From the NCBI RefSeq assembly GCF_008728515.1, contig NC_044989.1:75293754-75357753 (forward strand): a stretch of DNA of 64,000 nt, written 5' to 3'. This document shows positions 1-12,777 of this stretch, piece by piece. Every line of letters begins with the position of its first letter. The first letter of the stretch is position 1. This stretch comes from Papio anubis (Eukaryota > Chordata > Mammalia > Primates > Cercopithecidae). The notes below the pieces were generated by a model that saw only the letters and a program-made list of their open reading frames with translations, did not search any database and was not told the DNA's origin. The position numbers were made by a program, and so were the translations under genes.

Positions 1-129
1 TCCCAGATGGAAGTGAGGAAGTCAGCCTGCCTCTATACAGAAGTGAGCCATGGTGATAACTTCAATCAATGCCAGATTTGTTTTGTTTTCTTTCTCAAGA
101 AGTTTGATCTATTGATCTACTCTAACTCT

Positions 130-437
130 CTCTCTCTCTCTTTTTTTTTTTTTTAAAGATGGAGTCTCACTCTGTCATCCAGGTTGGAGTTCAGTGGTCT
201 GATCTCAACTCACTGCAACTTCTGCCTCCTGGGTTCAAGCGATCCTCCTCCCTTAGCCTCCTGAGTAGCTGGAATTACAGGTATGTGCCATAATGCCTGG
301 TTAATTTTTGTATTTTTAGTAGAGACAAGGTTTCCCCATGTTGGTCAGGCTGGTCTCAAACTCCTGATCACAAGTGATCCACCAACCTCGGCCTCCCAAA
401 ATGTTAGGATTACAGGTGCCAGCCACCATGCCTGGTC
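130..437 (-). mobile_element. Alu SINE (AluS/J-like) with 17-bp target duplication
   Basis: Reverse-oriented Alu: T-tract, both diverged monomers, ending near CCATGCCTGG. Perfect direct repeats TGATCTACTCTAACTCT at 113-129 and 438-454 flank it and prove L1-mediated insertion. Confidence 0.95.
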
Positions 438-944
438 TGATCTACTCTAACTCTTGAATGAAGTCCTTGATTCAGTTACCAAGGGGTTTTTATTATCAAA
501 CATGGCAGAGAAGATGGTGCCTTACAAAATTTTCAGCACTTCAGTACCATGTCTGTGATAGTGTACTACAACTGGTCTGTACCACCTTATGAGAGTCAAT
601 TGTCCATTTTTTCAGAAATTTAGTGAGATGGTTATTAAATCATTGGTAGTTTGAAATTGGCCACAGTGGTATTGTTTACACTGGGAAAATCAGCAACTGT
701 CACAAAAATGTTTTTCCAGAGAGCCAGTTATTAAATATTTACCAGCATAACACTATCTGTGGACCATCTAATATTAAGCAATATAGTCTCCTTGTATACC
801 TTGAAAACTCAAAATGGGTTTTACCCATCTTCAAAAAAGGATAACTAATTATTTTTTCCTAATCCTAGAGTTATTTCTTTACCAGTAATGTTTAAAGCTT
901 CTGCTAGCTTCACTCTAGAGACATATTTCAGATCTGGATCTCTT

Positions 945-1237
945 TTTTTTTTTTTTGAGATGGAGTCTTGCTCTGTCGCCCAGGCTGGAGTGCAGTGGCA
1001 CAATCTCGGCTCACTGCAAGCTCCACCTCCCGGGTTCACGCCATTCTCCTGCCTCAGCCTCCCAAGTAGCTGGGACTACAGGCGCCTGCCACCACGCCCA
1101 GCTAATTTTTTGTATTTTTAGTAGAGATGGGTTTTCACCGTGTTAGCCAAGATGGTCTCGATCTCCTGACCTCATGATCCACCCACCTCAGCCTCCCAAA
1201 GTGCTGGGATTACAGGCGTGAGCCACCACGCCCCGCC
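945..1237 (-). mobile_element. Alu SINE (AluY-like) with 15-bp target duplication
   Basis: Well preserved reverse-oriented Alu flanked by AGATCTGGATCTCTT at 930-944 and 1238-1252. Low divergence from the AluY pattern indicates a fairly young insertion. Short open frames across it are Alu translations, not genes. Confidence 0.95.
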
Positions 1238-1334
1238 AGATCTGGATCTCTTAATTGAATATTCAGTATGAAGAAAAAATAGGTTTCAAAGACAGCTACA
1301 GTATTAACAGCCCCTATTAAACTTCATTCTATCT

Positions 1335-1740
1335 CAATTATTTATTCACTCATTTACTGTATTTACTCAAAAGATATTTATTAAGCTAATCTAATCTAAA
1401 ATCAGCACTTCATGCCTGATATCATGCTAAGAAATGGGTGTACATTGTAAAGCAAAACTAAATTCCTTGTCATAGGATTTAGAGTCTAATAGAGATTACA
1501 TACTTTAAAAAATTCATACAAATAATATATATGAGAAATTGTTATAGTGCCATGAAGGAAGAGAACAGGATGATATAAGAGAGAATAAATGTGGGGATCT
1601 ATTCGGAATGGGACTGAGGGTGATGGGAAACATTTCCAAGAAAGTAACACTTGATCTAGGATTTGAAGGATAAATGGCAGTTAACTAAGCAAAGGTGAGG
1701 GGAAGTTCATGAAGAATATGACCAAAACCAAGTAAGACCC
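1335..1740 (-). repeat. L2 LINE 3' end fragment
   Basis: Resembles the antisense of the L2 3' end: TTTACTCAAAAGATATTTATTAAG, then 'atgctaag..' and a spaced 'tttgaaggataaatgg' segment. Strongly diverged. Confidence 0.6.
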
Positions 1741-2084
1741 TTTGTAGAGTTGATCAATCTATGCTCAGGCTTCAAATTCATGGACAGAAACTATTTTTGT
1801 GTCAAAATGCATAATCTTGGCATAGTTACAATGCTTTTGTAAAACTTGTACAGTTATTCTTTCAAAATTAAGCTGGGCGAAGATGATTTTGATCTGTCTT
1901 TTTGTGCATACTCATGCATGTATTGTTACCTTGAAATTCTCATAGATAAATTAGATAAGGATTAGTGTTGTAACTCGTGGTAATTCTGCGGATGGAAGGG
2001 TTGAGTGGAACATGGGCAAAACATAATCCTGGTGTCTAAGTCTGATCCAGCTAGTAAAAAAAATATCGTACACTTGAATAACAG

Positions 2085-2390
2085 GTATTTTTTTTCTCTC
2101 AGTTCAGGAGGGTGGGAAGTCCAAGATCGAGGCAACAGCAGATTTAGTGTTCGGTGAGGACTCTCTTCCCTGTTCATAGACAGTTGTCTTCTTGCTGTGT
2201 CCTCCTATGACAAACGGGAACAAAGACCTCTCTGTAAGGATCTAGGCTTATTCATGACAGCTTCATCCTCATGATCTAATTTCCCAAAGGCCCCTCTTCC
2301 AAGTACCATTACATTGGTGATTAGGTTTCAGCCCATGAATTTTGGAGGTGAGGGCACAAAGCTTCAGTTCATTGCACCTTGTTATTAGAA
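2085..2390 (-). repeat. MaLR LTR fragment (MLT1-like)
   Basis: Diverged antisense MLT1 pattern: 'gggaagtccaagatcgaggc', 'ttcatagacagttgtcttc', 'gctgtgtcctcc', 'ttcccaaaggcccctcttcc'. The 5' edge is unclear. Confidence 0.7.
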
Positions 2391-2629
2391 CAAGGACCTA
2401 AAGTCAGAATAAAAGACTAGTTTGAATTAATATTGAGTGCCTTGGAACTGAATTAAGATCTATTAAATTTCCCATAAGGTCAAGAATGGGTCCAGAGCTG
2501 CTTTGTCAAGCAACTCCCTGGAATTGTGTGCTCCAGTATGATCTTTTTGGAAACATCTATTTCTTCTGCTCTTGATGGTGGGTTTCACATGAGGACATAA
2601 AAAGGAACATGTCTTGAAACTCTTGGCCA

Positions 2630-2770
2630 GTGTTTCTTAAAGCCTGGTCCCTGTATCAGAATCAGCTGTGTGATTTAAAATGTTGATTTGGAGGCACTGC
2701 CCCTGAACCACTGAATCATAGTTTCTAAGGAATCTGCAATGATTATTTGAAATCTTCTGTATACTTATAG
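2630..2770. repeat. MER5-type hAT transposon fragment
   Basis: Matches the MER5 pattern around 'gtgtttcttaaagcctggtcc', 'agaatcagctg' and 'ggcactgcccctgaacc'. Old, non-autonomous. Confidence 0.5.
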
Positions 2771-2879
2771 CCCTGTTCCACAACTTCCTGCCTCCTTCTC
2801 TGCTTTCTGCTTCTCCGAGAAAATTGAAACCAGAAGAATTTCTCTGATATCCAACCATCAAGTCTCCTAGACTGCCTTC

Positions 2880-4460
2880 CCCCTTTGTCTGCCATCTTCC
2901 TGCTGTGCTCTCCTTTCCACTGTCCTGCTTTCTCAGAAATTGTTCACTAACAATTCTCTGTTTTCTCTCCTGTATATTAAGCTATGCCTTCTCAAAAGGA
3001 TTATCCCTTGAGGCAGGAAATTGTCTATTTTATTGAACAACAAATACAAGTTTAAAATAGCCCCTTGGTCCCATACTACCTCTAGCTATCATCTTCTCTG
3101 CCGTCTACTTCTAAACTAGCCTTTTAGAAGGAGTTCTGTAGGTTTGTATTTCTATTTCTTTCTTCATCATGTGTTCATTCTTCAGCTCACTGTGATCTGC
3201 TTTTAACTCATGACTCCTTTCAAACAACTCTTGGTAAGGCCACCACTGATCTTTTTATCATTAAACTTACCAGGCATTTTCTATTTCCCCTCTTTCTCTA
3301 TTAATTTTCAGTATTCAATGTCATAGAAATATTTTCTTGGAATATTCTCTTTCATTGGCCTGCAAGACACCACGTTCCCTGGTTTTTTTTTTTTTCCTTC
3401 TCTCTGGGCACAATCTGACTCCTCTTCTATGCAGCTATTAAAAGTTGCAATTGATTACCCAGTGCTATCACACTTGGCAAGTTTATTCATGCCCATAGCA
3501 TCGACTGCCATCTGTAATTGAATTGCAAATTTATGTTCTCAGCCCAACTGCTTAGTTGATGCCTTCTTTGATGTCTAAAAGTTAACGCATATAGCATGTT
3601 TAAATCAAACTCACAATATTTCTGCCTCTCTCCTCTCTCAAGCTTGGTATCCCAGTGTTCTTTGTTTCAATAAATGGTGGCATCACTCAATTAGTTACAT
3701 AAGAAAAGCCAAATTCACCCTTGAAACCTCCCTTCTCCTTACAACCAGTGCCATCACCACACAAAAGTTTCTCATATAGTTTCTAAACACTTCTAAAATT
3801 CATCTATTTCCTACCCATCCACACCCACCAGTTTAGTCCAAGACCCCACCTCTTCCTCCTTGAATGATAGCAATTATCTTTTAATTTAATTTCCCTTCAG
3901 CTGGAGTGATCTTTTCCAAAAGCAGATTGATTCTATCACTTCCTAAATCTTTTGGTGACTTTGCTTTAAAACTAAAGACGAAAATTCTTATCATGGCCTA
4001 CAAGGTTCTCCAATACTCTCTGCCTCCCTCTTTTTCAGCCTCACCTACCACACTCTCCTCCCTCTTCCAAGCAGCCACATTGGTCTTGTTTTTTCAGTAC
4101 CTCAAAATGGTATATTCTCTTTAGTCACAGGACTTTCTCCACACCAATTCTTGGAAAAGTCTTTCCCTTCTCTGTCTAATGAACTCTTGCTCTTCTTCAG
4201 GGAAGATTTTCCTGACCTCAAGTTGTGGATCCATTTTTTGTTGTTGTTGTTGTTACAGGCTCTCATAAAAGAGCCTTTCTTCCGTTAATCATCCTTATCT
4301 CAGCTGTTAATTATACTCTCATTAGTGGGTTATTTGATTAGCATACATTTCCATAAGCCTGAAAGCTGTTTTCTAGTGGGAACCATGTTTGTTTTTACTC
4401 CTGTTGCATCCTGATGCCAGCACTGGGCCTGATGTGTTGCAGGAGATCAAAGAGTGAATG
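2880..4460 (+). repeat. L2 LINE, 3' part with reverse transcriptase remnants
   Basis: An antique L2 in sense orientation. Around 3190-3420 the translation still resembles the L2 RT segment (a TT-L--KATTDLF-like stretch, then GLQDTTF-GF), broken by stops and frameshifts. The 3' end pattern follows near 4100-4460, with 'gaagattttcctgacctc', and 'ttctagtgggaaccatg'. A (GTT) run at 4237-4254 lies inside it. Not functional. Confidence 0.65.
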
Positions 4461-5600
4461 GATGAAGAGTTAGGTGTCCTGGCTTGAAGGATGCTTTATA
4501 TTTCTTGTCATAGGGGTCATCAAAGATTATTTCTGGTGTATCAAAGCACCAACATTGCCCTCCGTCCATGGGAATGAGTTATCTTCTATGAAGAAATATT
4601 TCTAGGGCTTTGGTAAATATTTGTTGAAAGAATGGGTTTTGGGGAATCTCACAATTAACCTTTCTCTTATTATGTAGCCAAAAAGGAACATGCAGATATG
4701 TGTACCCAGCTCCTAACCACATGCTGGAGGCTGTTCCTGTCATCATGATATATCATGGAACCCAGTACTGTTATCTAAAGGTGGATAAAACTGGGAAGAG
4801 TTATGGCTTATAGTCTTTATTTTATTATTATTATCTTTTACTCGTTAAAAGAGAAAAATCTATCTGACTTCTGCTGTTTTTGTCTTACTTGCTTTTTGAT
4901 CTCCTTCTCGCTCTTTTCCACTGCCCACATAAACAATATTGCTCTGTTATATAGACTTCTTTCCTTGCTTGGATAGGATTCTGAGTTGAGCATAAAAGGG
5001 AAGCTGTAAGTAATCAACAAAGTCATAAAATTGGGTTGAATGTTAGGATTGTATAAAAATATTTTCCTATAAAGTGCTCTGGGAATTGTTTTAGAATTTA
5101 GGAAAAACCATTCCACTCTGAGGTGGACACCATTCAAGATTAGGGCCTCCCAGAAGTCAGCCTCTATGGCACATGTCTGAAAATCTAGAAAGTGAAAGTG
5201 TTAGATATTAGTTTTGATTTGGCAAATTTCCTTGAAGGAAGACTAAAACAGGGAGTAGTAGGTGGGGGATAGTGAGCTTCCTTTCTTCAGAGGAGTAGAA
5301 TTAAAATGTTGGAAAAAATAACACTGGGAATGTCCAGATAGGGCAAAGTTGAGAAGTGGACTGGGTGGCAACTCCACCTCCCTACAACTCCTCCCACTGT
5401 CTCTCTTCTCTCTGGTGGTGCCGACCCTGTGGCCGTGCACCCAGTCAGCTTCTCATGCTCAGTCCTTTGAGAGGCTACCTTGACCATGTGAGGCAAGCCT
5501 GCGTGTGAAGAACCCCCTCCGTTCACCTGCTCATTCTTTCCTGTCAAAGCCCCTTCTCATCGACTTTCCAACCCATTTTCTGTTTCTGCTTTGCCTACTC
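4461..5600. other. Unique intergenic stretch
   Basis: No repeat family, exon signature or RNA gene recognised; AT-rich. Minus-strand open frames of 86-99 codons look like chance. Confidence 0.5.
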
Positions 5601-5760
5601 TGGTGGTGCCATGGGCCATCTGCACTATAACCACTGACATGCTTGTTAAATTGCAGATTCCCTGGCCTAGCCAGAGCTCAGGATCTCTGGGAATGAGGCC
5701 AGGAATCCAGATTTTAGTAAACTTACTAAGTAAATTATGCACATTAGGGTTTGAAAACCA
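5600..5760. repeat. MER5-type hAT fragment
   Basis: MER5-like body: 'tgttaaattgcagattccctgg', 'tctctgggaatgaggccaggaatc', ending 'gggtttgaaaaccatt'. Confidence 0.6.
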
Positions 5761-6425
5761 TTCACTTGGTCCCTCTAGTTTTCAAATTCCTGGTTCCTTT
5801 TCTTGGGTACTGAGCTTACCTTTCTTTCCTGAATCAGCAATCCTATGGGCAACCTTTTAGGTAATTTTCTGGCTCATCTTAGCCTCAGGACACCCTCCCC
5901 TTGTGCACCATTTTCTCAGGCAATCAAGCAGTCCCACTCCACACTCCTGATTCCAATATCTAGGTGAGTTTGGCCTTATGGGCAGAACATGGATATCTAA
6001 CTTGTTAGTTGTAAACATGAGATATTATCCTGCCCAGTGACATTTGTCTTTCTAAAAGAAGACTTTATTCTCCAAGGAAATACATATCTAGGGAATTTTG
6101 TGCACTCAAGACTAAATGTACCAAGATGAATTTCAGCGGGAAATCTTGGTAAGCACTCTTCAAATCGTAGTTAGAGTCCAGCTGTACATCTTACCTAATT
6201 GTAGGGATGACTATAGTGACTGTGAAGACAATTTACCCTTTGAAATATTTGTCCAATGATCTAATGGGGTTACGGAAGCTTGCTGCTCCTTGAAATACTA
6301 CCACATCAACTAGCTTCTTGGCAATGTGTGTAGGGAGGTCATGCCAGCCTGGGTTGGGCATCTTTAAGAAAAGGATAGAGGTCCAGGAATATGATAAGCA
6401 AAAGAGACAGAAGAGGATCTTTCTT

Positions 6426-6725
6426 TCTTTTTTTTTTTTCTTTGAGATGGAGTCTCGCTTTGTCACCCAGGCTGGAGTGCAGTGGCTGGATCTAAGCTCA
6501 CTGCAAGCTCCACCTCCCGGGTTCACGCCATCATCCTGCCTCAGCCTCCCGAGTAGTTGGGACTACAGGCGCCCGCCACCTCGTCTGGCTAGTTTTTTGT
6601 ATTTTTTACTAGAGACGGGGTTTCACTGTGTTAGCCAGGATGGTCTCGATCTCCTGACCTCGTGATCCGCCCATCTTGGCCTCCCAAAGTGCTGGGATTA
6701 CAGGCTTGAGCCACCGCGCCCGGCC
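6426..6725 (-). mobile_element. Alu SINE, AluYR-like (Old World monkey type), 13-bp target duplication
   Basis: Nearly intact reverse-oriented Alu flanked by GAGGATCTTTCTT at 6413-6425 and 6726-6738. Diagnostic bases include GGCTGGATCTAAGCTCACTG, a CCACCTCG...GGCTAGTT block in place of the usual CCACCACGCC...GGCTAATT, and GGCTTGAGCCACCGCG. From memory of Alu subfamilies, these are typical of cercopithecid AluYR elements. Low divergence fits insertion after the Old World monkey/ape split. Confidence 0.9.
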
Positions 6726-6839
6726 GAGGATCTTTCTTAAGACCTTGGGCTTTTGGAATTGGTCGTCACTGAGATTCACTTCTGGCAATGAAATTTCAGA
6801 GAAATTACTTCAACTATGCCCCATTGTTCTCAAATTAAA

Positions 6840-6955
6840 TTAAGGTCAATGATACTGATTTCATGGAGTATGAGGATTAAATGTGATAATGCACATACAG
6901 TGCTTGGCACAAGATCTACAGAGTAATGCCTGTTATTTTTATAGTAATTACTATA
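6840..6955 (+). repeat. MIR SINE fragment
   Basis: 3' MIR pattern: 'tgaggattaaatgtgataatgc' and 'cagtgcttggcacaag'. Confidence 0.6.
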
Positions 6956-7455
6956 ACATTTGAAATGGGGAGAGAGAAGGAAGCAGTTGTGTTCTTCCAC
7001 TTTTCAGAGCTTCCAACTTTTTGGGAGCACACATTTCTATTTTCATTCATGTGCCCTTTTCTTCTATCAAGCAAGGACCTTGGGGGTATCTTGTGCTGTA
7101 TGCCTTTTCCCACCCCATTTAGTATACAGATGAACACCCAGGCCAAAGAGCTCTGCAGCATGAGGGGAGCACACAGGAAAGGCAAGGGCTGCCTGCCCGT
7201 GGCGATCGCTGGGGATGAGCTCTGAGGTCCTGCATGCTGATGTAGAACAGTTGTAGTGCCTTCTTTTCAGCTGCTTCTTTTTAGTGTTGGGACCGACTTG
7301 GGCATCCTGCGGTGAAAGCCATCTCAGTTTGGGAAAGTGGGTGAGAGGGTTAGGGAATAAAGGGAAAGTGTGGGCGGGTGACTACATATGATGGGTGAGG
7401 GGCTTCGGAGAGATGGATAAGGGGAATTTGTGAGTAGGGATCGGTAGGTTCTCAT

Positions 7456-7820
7456 TGTCTTAGGTAGTTGGGGCTGCTATAGTAGAATGCCATAGACTGA
7501 GTGACATAAACAATAGAGATTTATTTCCTACAGTTCTGGAAGCTAGAAGTCCAAGGTCACTGTGTCAATATGGTCAGTTTCCGGTCAGGGCACTCTTCCT
7601 AGTTTGCTGATGGCCATGTTCTTACCTTGTCCTTCCTATGGCAGAGAGCAGAGAGAGATACAAGCTCTCTTGTGTCTCTTATAAAGGGCTAATCCCATCA
7701 CAAGGGCACCTCCCTCATGACCTAATTACCTCCCAAAGTCCTCGACTCGTCGCATTGGGTGATGGTTTCAGCATTTGAATTTGTGGGGTGGGGGGACACA
7801 AAGCTGCAGTCTATAATATA
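7456..7820 (-). repeat. MaLR solo LTR (MLT1-like)
   Basis: Near-complete antisense LTR: 'ggctgctatagtagaatgcc', 'ttatttcctacagttctgg', 'gaagtccaaggtcactgtg', 'tcataacc'-type promoter region replaced by 'tcttataaagggctaatccc', ending 'gcagtctataat'. Confidence 0.8.
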
Positions 7821-8005
7821 ACCCATACCAAGTCTTCTATTAATTAGTGCACCAGTAAAGCATCTAGAGTAGTGAGATAAAACCTAGAGATTTCAGCAGA
7901 GAGAGCGTTGGGAGGAGAGGGCTTCCAGGGATGGGAGCAGTGTTGGATGAAAGAGTAGAAAACGAACAGAAACTGGAAGTAAAAAGAAGAAAGGAAGGAA
8001 GGTGG

Positions 8006-8043
8006 AAGAGAGAGCGAGAGAGCGAGAGAGAGAGAGAGAGAGA
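8006..8043 (+). repeat. (GA)n microsatellite
   Basis: Purine-only stretch of GA dinucleotides with two GC interruptions. It is the end of a longer purine-rich run starting near 7970. Confidence 0.9.
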
Positions 8044-8044
8044 T

Positions 8045-10060
8045 ACACAAAATGTAGGAAGCCTAGTTTTGAATCCGTGTGATAATCTCTGCAGCTACTG
8101 GAATATGTACAGCCAACATGCCATCAGATAGTGACTGTGACAGGGCAGCTGGCCCTTAGGGTTCATGTCATTGCTGATGTTGTTTAGTCATTTGTTTCTA
8201 ATTATCAGTCTTTTCCCTTTGCAAGCTGCCCTGCTTGAGAGAGAAGCCAGGACCAAAGTATGCAACTCCTTGATGCTGAATTTGGTGCTTGTGAGATATG
8301 AGGCTCCATGGCCTCTGTCCTCTTCCTCTGTTTTCCTGAACTGGGTAGAAATAAAGAACAGTGTCTCTGAGCATTGCCTGTGGGGTTCAGGGAAACAACT
8401 TCTACAATCAGCTGCTCCTTTCACCTTTGAAGATGAAGGAGAACATTCCTGGTGTGTCCCCACCATATGCACTGTGCTAGGAGCCGTGACTGAAAGACTG
8501 CTCTTGGATTCTGAGCTTAGGAGCTCCATCAGAGAGTATTACTAAAGCCAGGTGTGGTGCCCAAGGCTGAGCACTTTCATTGTGCAGGCAGGCCACACAT
8601 GCCTAGGAATAAGTGAAAACGACTTTGACTCTGCACGGGAATGTCTGCACTCCGCATCCTGAGTTATTTCTTGATTTGTAATTTCTTCAATTCGCAGTCT
8701 TCCCTTAGCTAACAAGGGAAGAGTGAGCATACCCCTTCGTTATGAATTTGGAGTCTTTACTGCCGAAAATATTTTAAATGACATTCTACAGCTTTAACTC
8801 ATCTGAGTATCTGAGGTGAGCTATGATTTTATTCCAAAGCTGTTTCTAGCTTCCCAGCAACCATTCTGGTTCTCCCAGGGCTCATCTGCCTCTCGCCGCT
8901 CTGAAAGTCTCCAGTTCTTGCCACTCTTTTATAAACAATTTAAATTGTCTCCTCCTCCTGGGGAACAGAGGGTGAATGATTTCTTTTGAGAAGATTCAGC
9001 TTTAATTGCACCTCTTATTAAACACACACAATGTTTTACATATGATTTGTGGGGAACTTGGAGGGGACTTGCAGATTCCTTAAAGCTTATCCACGTACTC
9101 CCATTGAAGATGCCTCGATTTAAATAAAACATCTGTATTACTTGTTTCTGATACTAACTGTGTTGGATAGTCTATGTTCTCAAAACTCCCTCTTTCAGTG
9201 CCTTTGCAGTTGTTGCCACTACAAGTCTGTTACCAGCTGCTTATTGTTCTTTTGATGGAGCTGCTGGGGGTGAGGTGGCACAGGGGACAGGCAACCCAAG
9301 GTGTACGAGGCAGATTGCCAGGGCTCACAGGGATTATCACTGATGTTTCAAAGCCTGCCACAGGTTTCCTGACATGTGTTTTCAAACACAGGGGGCTGGA
9401 TCAAAGCTTGGGTGGTAGTTGTGGAGGTACATGGCTCAGATCCCTCTTTGAGGAAGAATGGCAGGGCAGTTGGCTGACAGCCTCCAGCTGCAGGGCTTCG
9501 GCATCCACCATGGTGTTCAAACACAGAGCACTTTCCCCAGAGAGCCCCAGCCAGTGGCTGAGCACGGCAGGGCATCAGGCTTAGCCATTTCTGCTAACAT
9601 GCAGTGTCTCTCTGGGCAATCTTTGCACATGTTGGGCTGGGAGCTGCACTACAGTCTAAGGCTCTTCCTAACCACCCCTTTTTTCCCAGGTGTCAGATTG
9701 GCATGGTGGTCTGAAGGCTGTCTCTGAGTACTTCTGCTTTCTTTCCCCGTTGTCTTTCTCAGATGTTATTTCCCCCAACCTCCTGTCCTATGAAAACTCT
9801 TGTGCTTATAACTCGATTGTCGTGTCTGCATCCTGACACAGCTCTCTTCATAGGCAACATCACTGTCATTTCACATAATCCCACCTCCCTTCCCAGATCT
9901 CAACCTGAGAACAGTTCCCACGTCTTCCCAACCCATTTCATCACAGAGGTAAGAGTTTGCTGAACATTGATTCCATCCTTCTAGCTACGCAAGTTATTAG
10001 GGTTCCTAGTACCATCCCATTTAGTGTCCTATAGGATGTTTAGGACCGCTAGAGAAGAGA
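8045..10060. other. Unique sequence beyond the inferred TACR1 end
   Basis: No interspersed repeat or gene recognised. A 136-codon plus-strand frame (9174-9584) and overlapping frames are not convincing: no start context, domain or splice structure. Confidence 0.5.
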
Positions 10061-10088
10061 CAGAGGCGTGAGAGAGTGAAACACATAC

Positions 10089-10094
10089 TTTATT
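10089..10094 (-). terminator. Candidate distal TACR1 poly(A) signal AATAAA
   Basis: Canonical AATAAA on the minus strand, followed by GTATGTGTTTCACTCTCTC and further T-rich bases, a plausible GU/U-rich downstream element. Cleavage would fall about 10060-10078. It is chosen as the main site because repeat-poor sequence runs up to it from the stop codon. Confidence 0.5.
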
Positions 10095-12625
10095 TCTGTG
10101 TAGATATTCTTTCCAGGACCCCAGGCTTGAAAATGTGGAAACCTCAGGAATGGCCCCTCTCCACTTATACTCTTCTCCCCACAAATTAGGCCAGTGAGGT
10201 CAGCTCCTGAGTCCCCTTTCCCCAGGATTCCACTCTGTCCTTATCTCTTAGTATTCTCCTGGGGCATAAGGAGGGGAAGGACTCTTGTTCTCTAGCTCCT
10301 CTCATAAAGGCTCCCCACTCCCCTCCTCAATTAGTGTGGTCTAGGAACTGTGAGTTCAGGACATACATCAGGGCTCCTCCCTGAGAAAGCATGAGGAGGA
10401 GGAGGAGGAAGAGATCGGCACAATACAAATATCACAGTGTCAGCAACGAGATCTCACATTTTGAAAGTCACATAACAAAGATGGTTCCTTGATATTTCAT
10501 ATTCTATTACTACTGGACATTACACCAAGGAAACACACTTAGATAAACACAGGGTGACGCATTTCTAGAATAAGAATGTGACCCATGCACAGTACAAATC
10601 ACGGTGCTTCTCACATGTGGGAGATGATGACATTTTTGTGTTAGTGGACATTGGAGACTGGGTCAGAGGAAGGCTTGCTGGCACTCTCCAAGCAGATGCT
10701 TTGCCATATTGGAAACTGCCCAGGACCATGCAACATTCCCTTTTACTATGCACAGAGATGATGCTGTTCAACCTTATTCCTTTAGGTCCCCTGGAATGAC
10801 TGACAGCTCCCTTTGTAAGTACCCCAGAGAACTCTCATTCCAGAGGCTCTCCAAAGATCCCAGTCTTTGGCTTGACTGCCCATGTTGAGCGTGGGTTTTT
10901 AGAACACTGTGGAGAATCTGTCCTCTCAGATGCCTCCATGACTGCTGGGCACCTTGGACTCACTAGGACTGGTGAGTTAGTTAGTGATGGCCAATAAGGT
11001 GGGCTCCTCAAGAGCTGCAGGGGCTGTGTGTCCCCAGCTCAGGGCAAAGTCCAGAGCAGGCGCTCAGTTAATCCTCGTTGAGCTCAACTCCAACCTTCTC
11101 TTCCATAGATGGGATGTCCCCAACTTCTTGACACCGTCTTCTTAGGTACTTCTCATAATCATGTTAGCTGTTTACATCCTTCCAAAGTGAGTAATCCATA
11201 CACAGCAAGGGTCTCTTGGAAGTATGACTAATGCTTAGGGCACTAACTTTTGTTGCTGCTAAATTTTGTCTTCCATTTATATATCTGCAATGATCTGGCT
11301 TCACTTAGTTTATTTAATACTTCCTATGCTGCTTTGGAGAATGTGGTTCTCGAGGTTTTCTGGCTTATACTATTGCGTCTTCCCCCAGGCCTGCGGATGC
11401 CCTGGTAGAATTAGAGCCAACAGGACTGGCAAAGGCTGTAAACAGTGCATTGTTCTCCCCTTAATGGTATGGATGTGGCACATGTGCACCCATTATGTAA
11501 ACTACCAGGAGGACATTCATGGATGTTACACGAAGCTTCTGCTTCCAGCCAAATCTGGACAAAACACAGATCTGGGAGACAGAAAAAGAAAACTGCGTGC
11601 TCATCTTCTGGAAACTCTAAATCCGAATTAGGATTCAAAGCATTCAGTTCATGGCTCTTGGAAGACTGACTGTCCTTTAGGGTTGATGAGTCATTCTATC
11701 TTGTAGAGACAGGAAGCTGGCAAAGCCATGGGGCAGGGAGGAGACATTCAGAGAGTCTGAAGGGAAGATGCAAGATGCTCTCTTCCCAGAAGTGCAGCTG
11801 CAAAGTGCAGCCTTCTTGCTTGTCGCACATATGAGCACGATGCGAGTGTAAAATTAAGAATCAAGGTTAGGGCCCCCACCCTAAAATACCCAAAAGGTCA
11901 AAGCAGGAAGCCCATGTTTGTCTTCTCTGACAGTGTTCTGCAGCGGTGAAATTCAACCTGCTAAAACTGGATGGATGTAGGCTTTGGCACGAAGTCCTCT
12001 GCTCTGTCAAAAGCCAAAACTTTCCCGGAGAAGGAATGTACTCAGGATTTTAAGACAAATCGGAGAATGTCTGAGATGGATAGTTACAGATGGCCTTAGC
12101 AGTTGCTACATCTCCAGGAACTGGGTATTATTTATGAAACTCACTGCTCCTATTCTTTTATTATTATTATTTTTTTAATAAAACAAACAAAAAACCCCCC
12201 ATACAACGTTGAACCATATGATGTTAAGATTCAAAGGAACACTTAGATTATCTAACTCAGCCTTCTTGTTTATAAGTAGGAAAAGAGGGTCAGCTACACA
12301 TTAAATGTAGTGCAAGTCTACCAACTCCTGGTCTGTAAGAGACATTAGCAGGTATCAGTGGATATATTCTGCTTGCGTCGGCTGCTCAGGACAGTCACTG
12401 GGGACATAATGTGGAAGCTCGAGGTTCTTAATCTCATGATGTGTAAATGCACTGAAATACTGAGATGCCAAAAAGGGGAATACATATGTTTCTTTTCACA
12501 GATGCTTTGAAGAAAGGGCTAAATTTTTCATTTAGATGTTATGTGGCGCTTTCTTTTGTTCATCCTGTCAAGTGTAGGCTGGGGTGATGGGAGCCTCCAG
12601 CTGCAGGAGGCTAATGTGAAATAAC

Positions 12626-12631
12626 TTTATT
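12626..12631 (-). terminator. Candidate proximal poly(A) signal AATAAA
   Basis: AATAAA about 395 bases past the stop codon on the minus strand (context TTCAATAAAGTTATTTCAC). A third copy lies at 12157-12162 inside an A/T triplet stretch. Confidence 0.3.
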
Positions 12632-12777
12632 GAAGTAACACGGGGCTCCAGGAAAATGAGTCTTCCGGGTCTGCAGCTGTGCTGCAGAATTCATCCTGAA
12701 ATGAGCACTCGCATGCAGCCAAAGTCACTTCCAGAATCATAGAATGAATGGGCTTTTGGGAAAAGCTGGTCCAACCT

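Larger units (their letters stand above)
1..10074. other. Intergenic DNA downstream of TACR1
   Basis: No exon or gene was recognised. It contains three Alus, L2, MLT1, MER5 and MIR fossils, and unique stretches at 455-929, 4461-5600, 5761-6412, 6956-7455 and 8045-10060. Open frames of 113-136 codons at 8165-8545, 8188-8529 and 9174-9584 show no domain, no splice context and no family resemblance. Confidence 0.75.

Noticed and set aside
845..1146. Overlapping open frames on both strands
   Set aside because: They are translations of an Alu element (945-1237), not genes. The same applies to 6233-6665 and 40078-40311.
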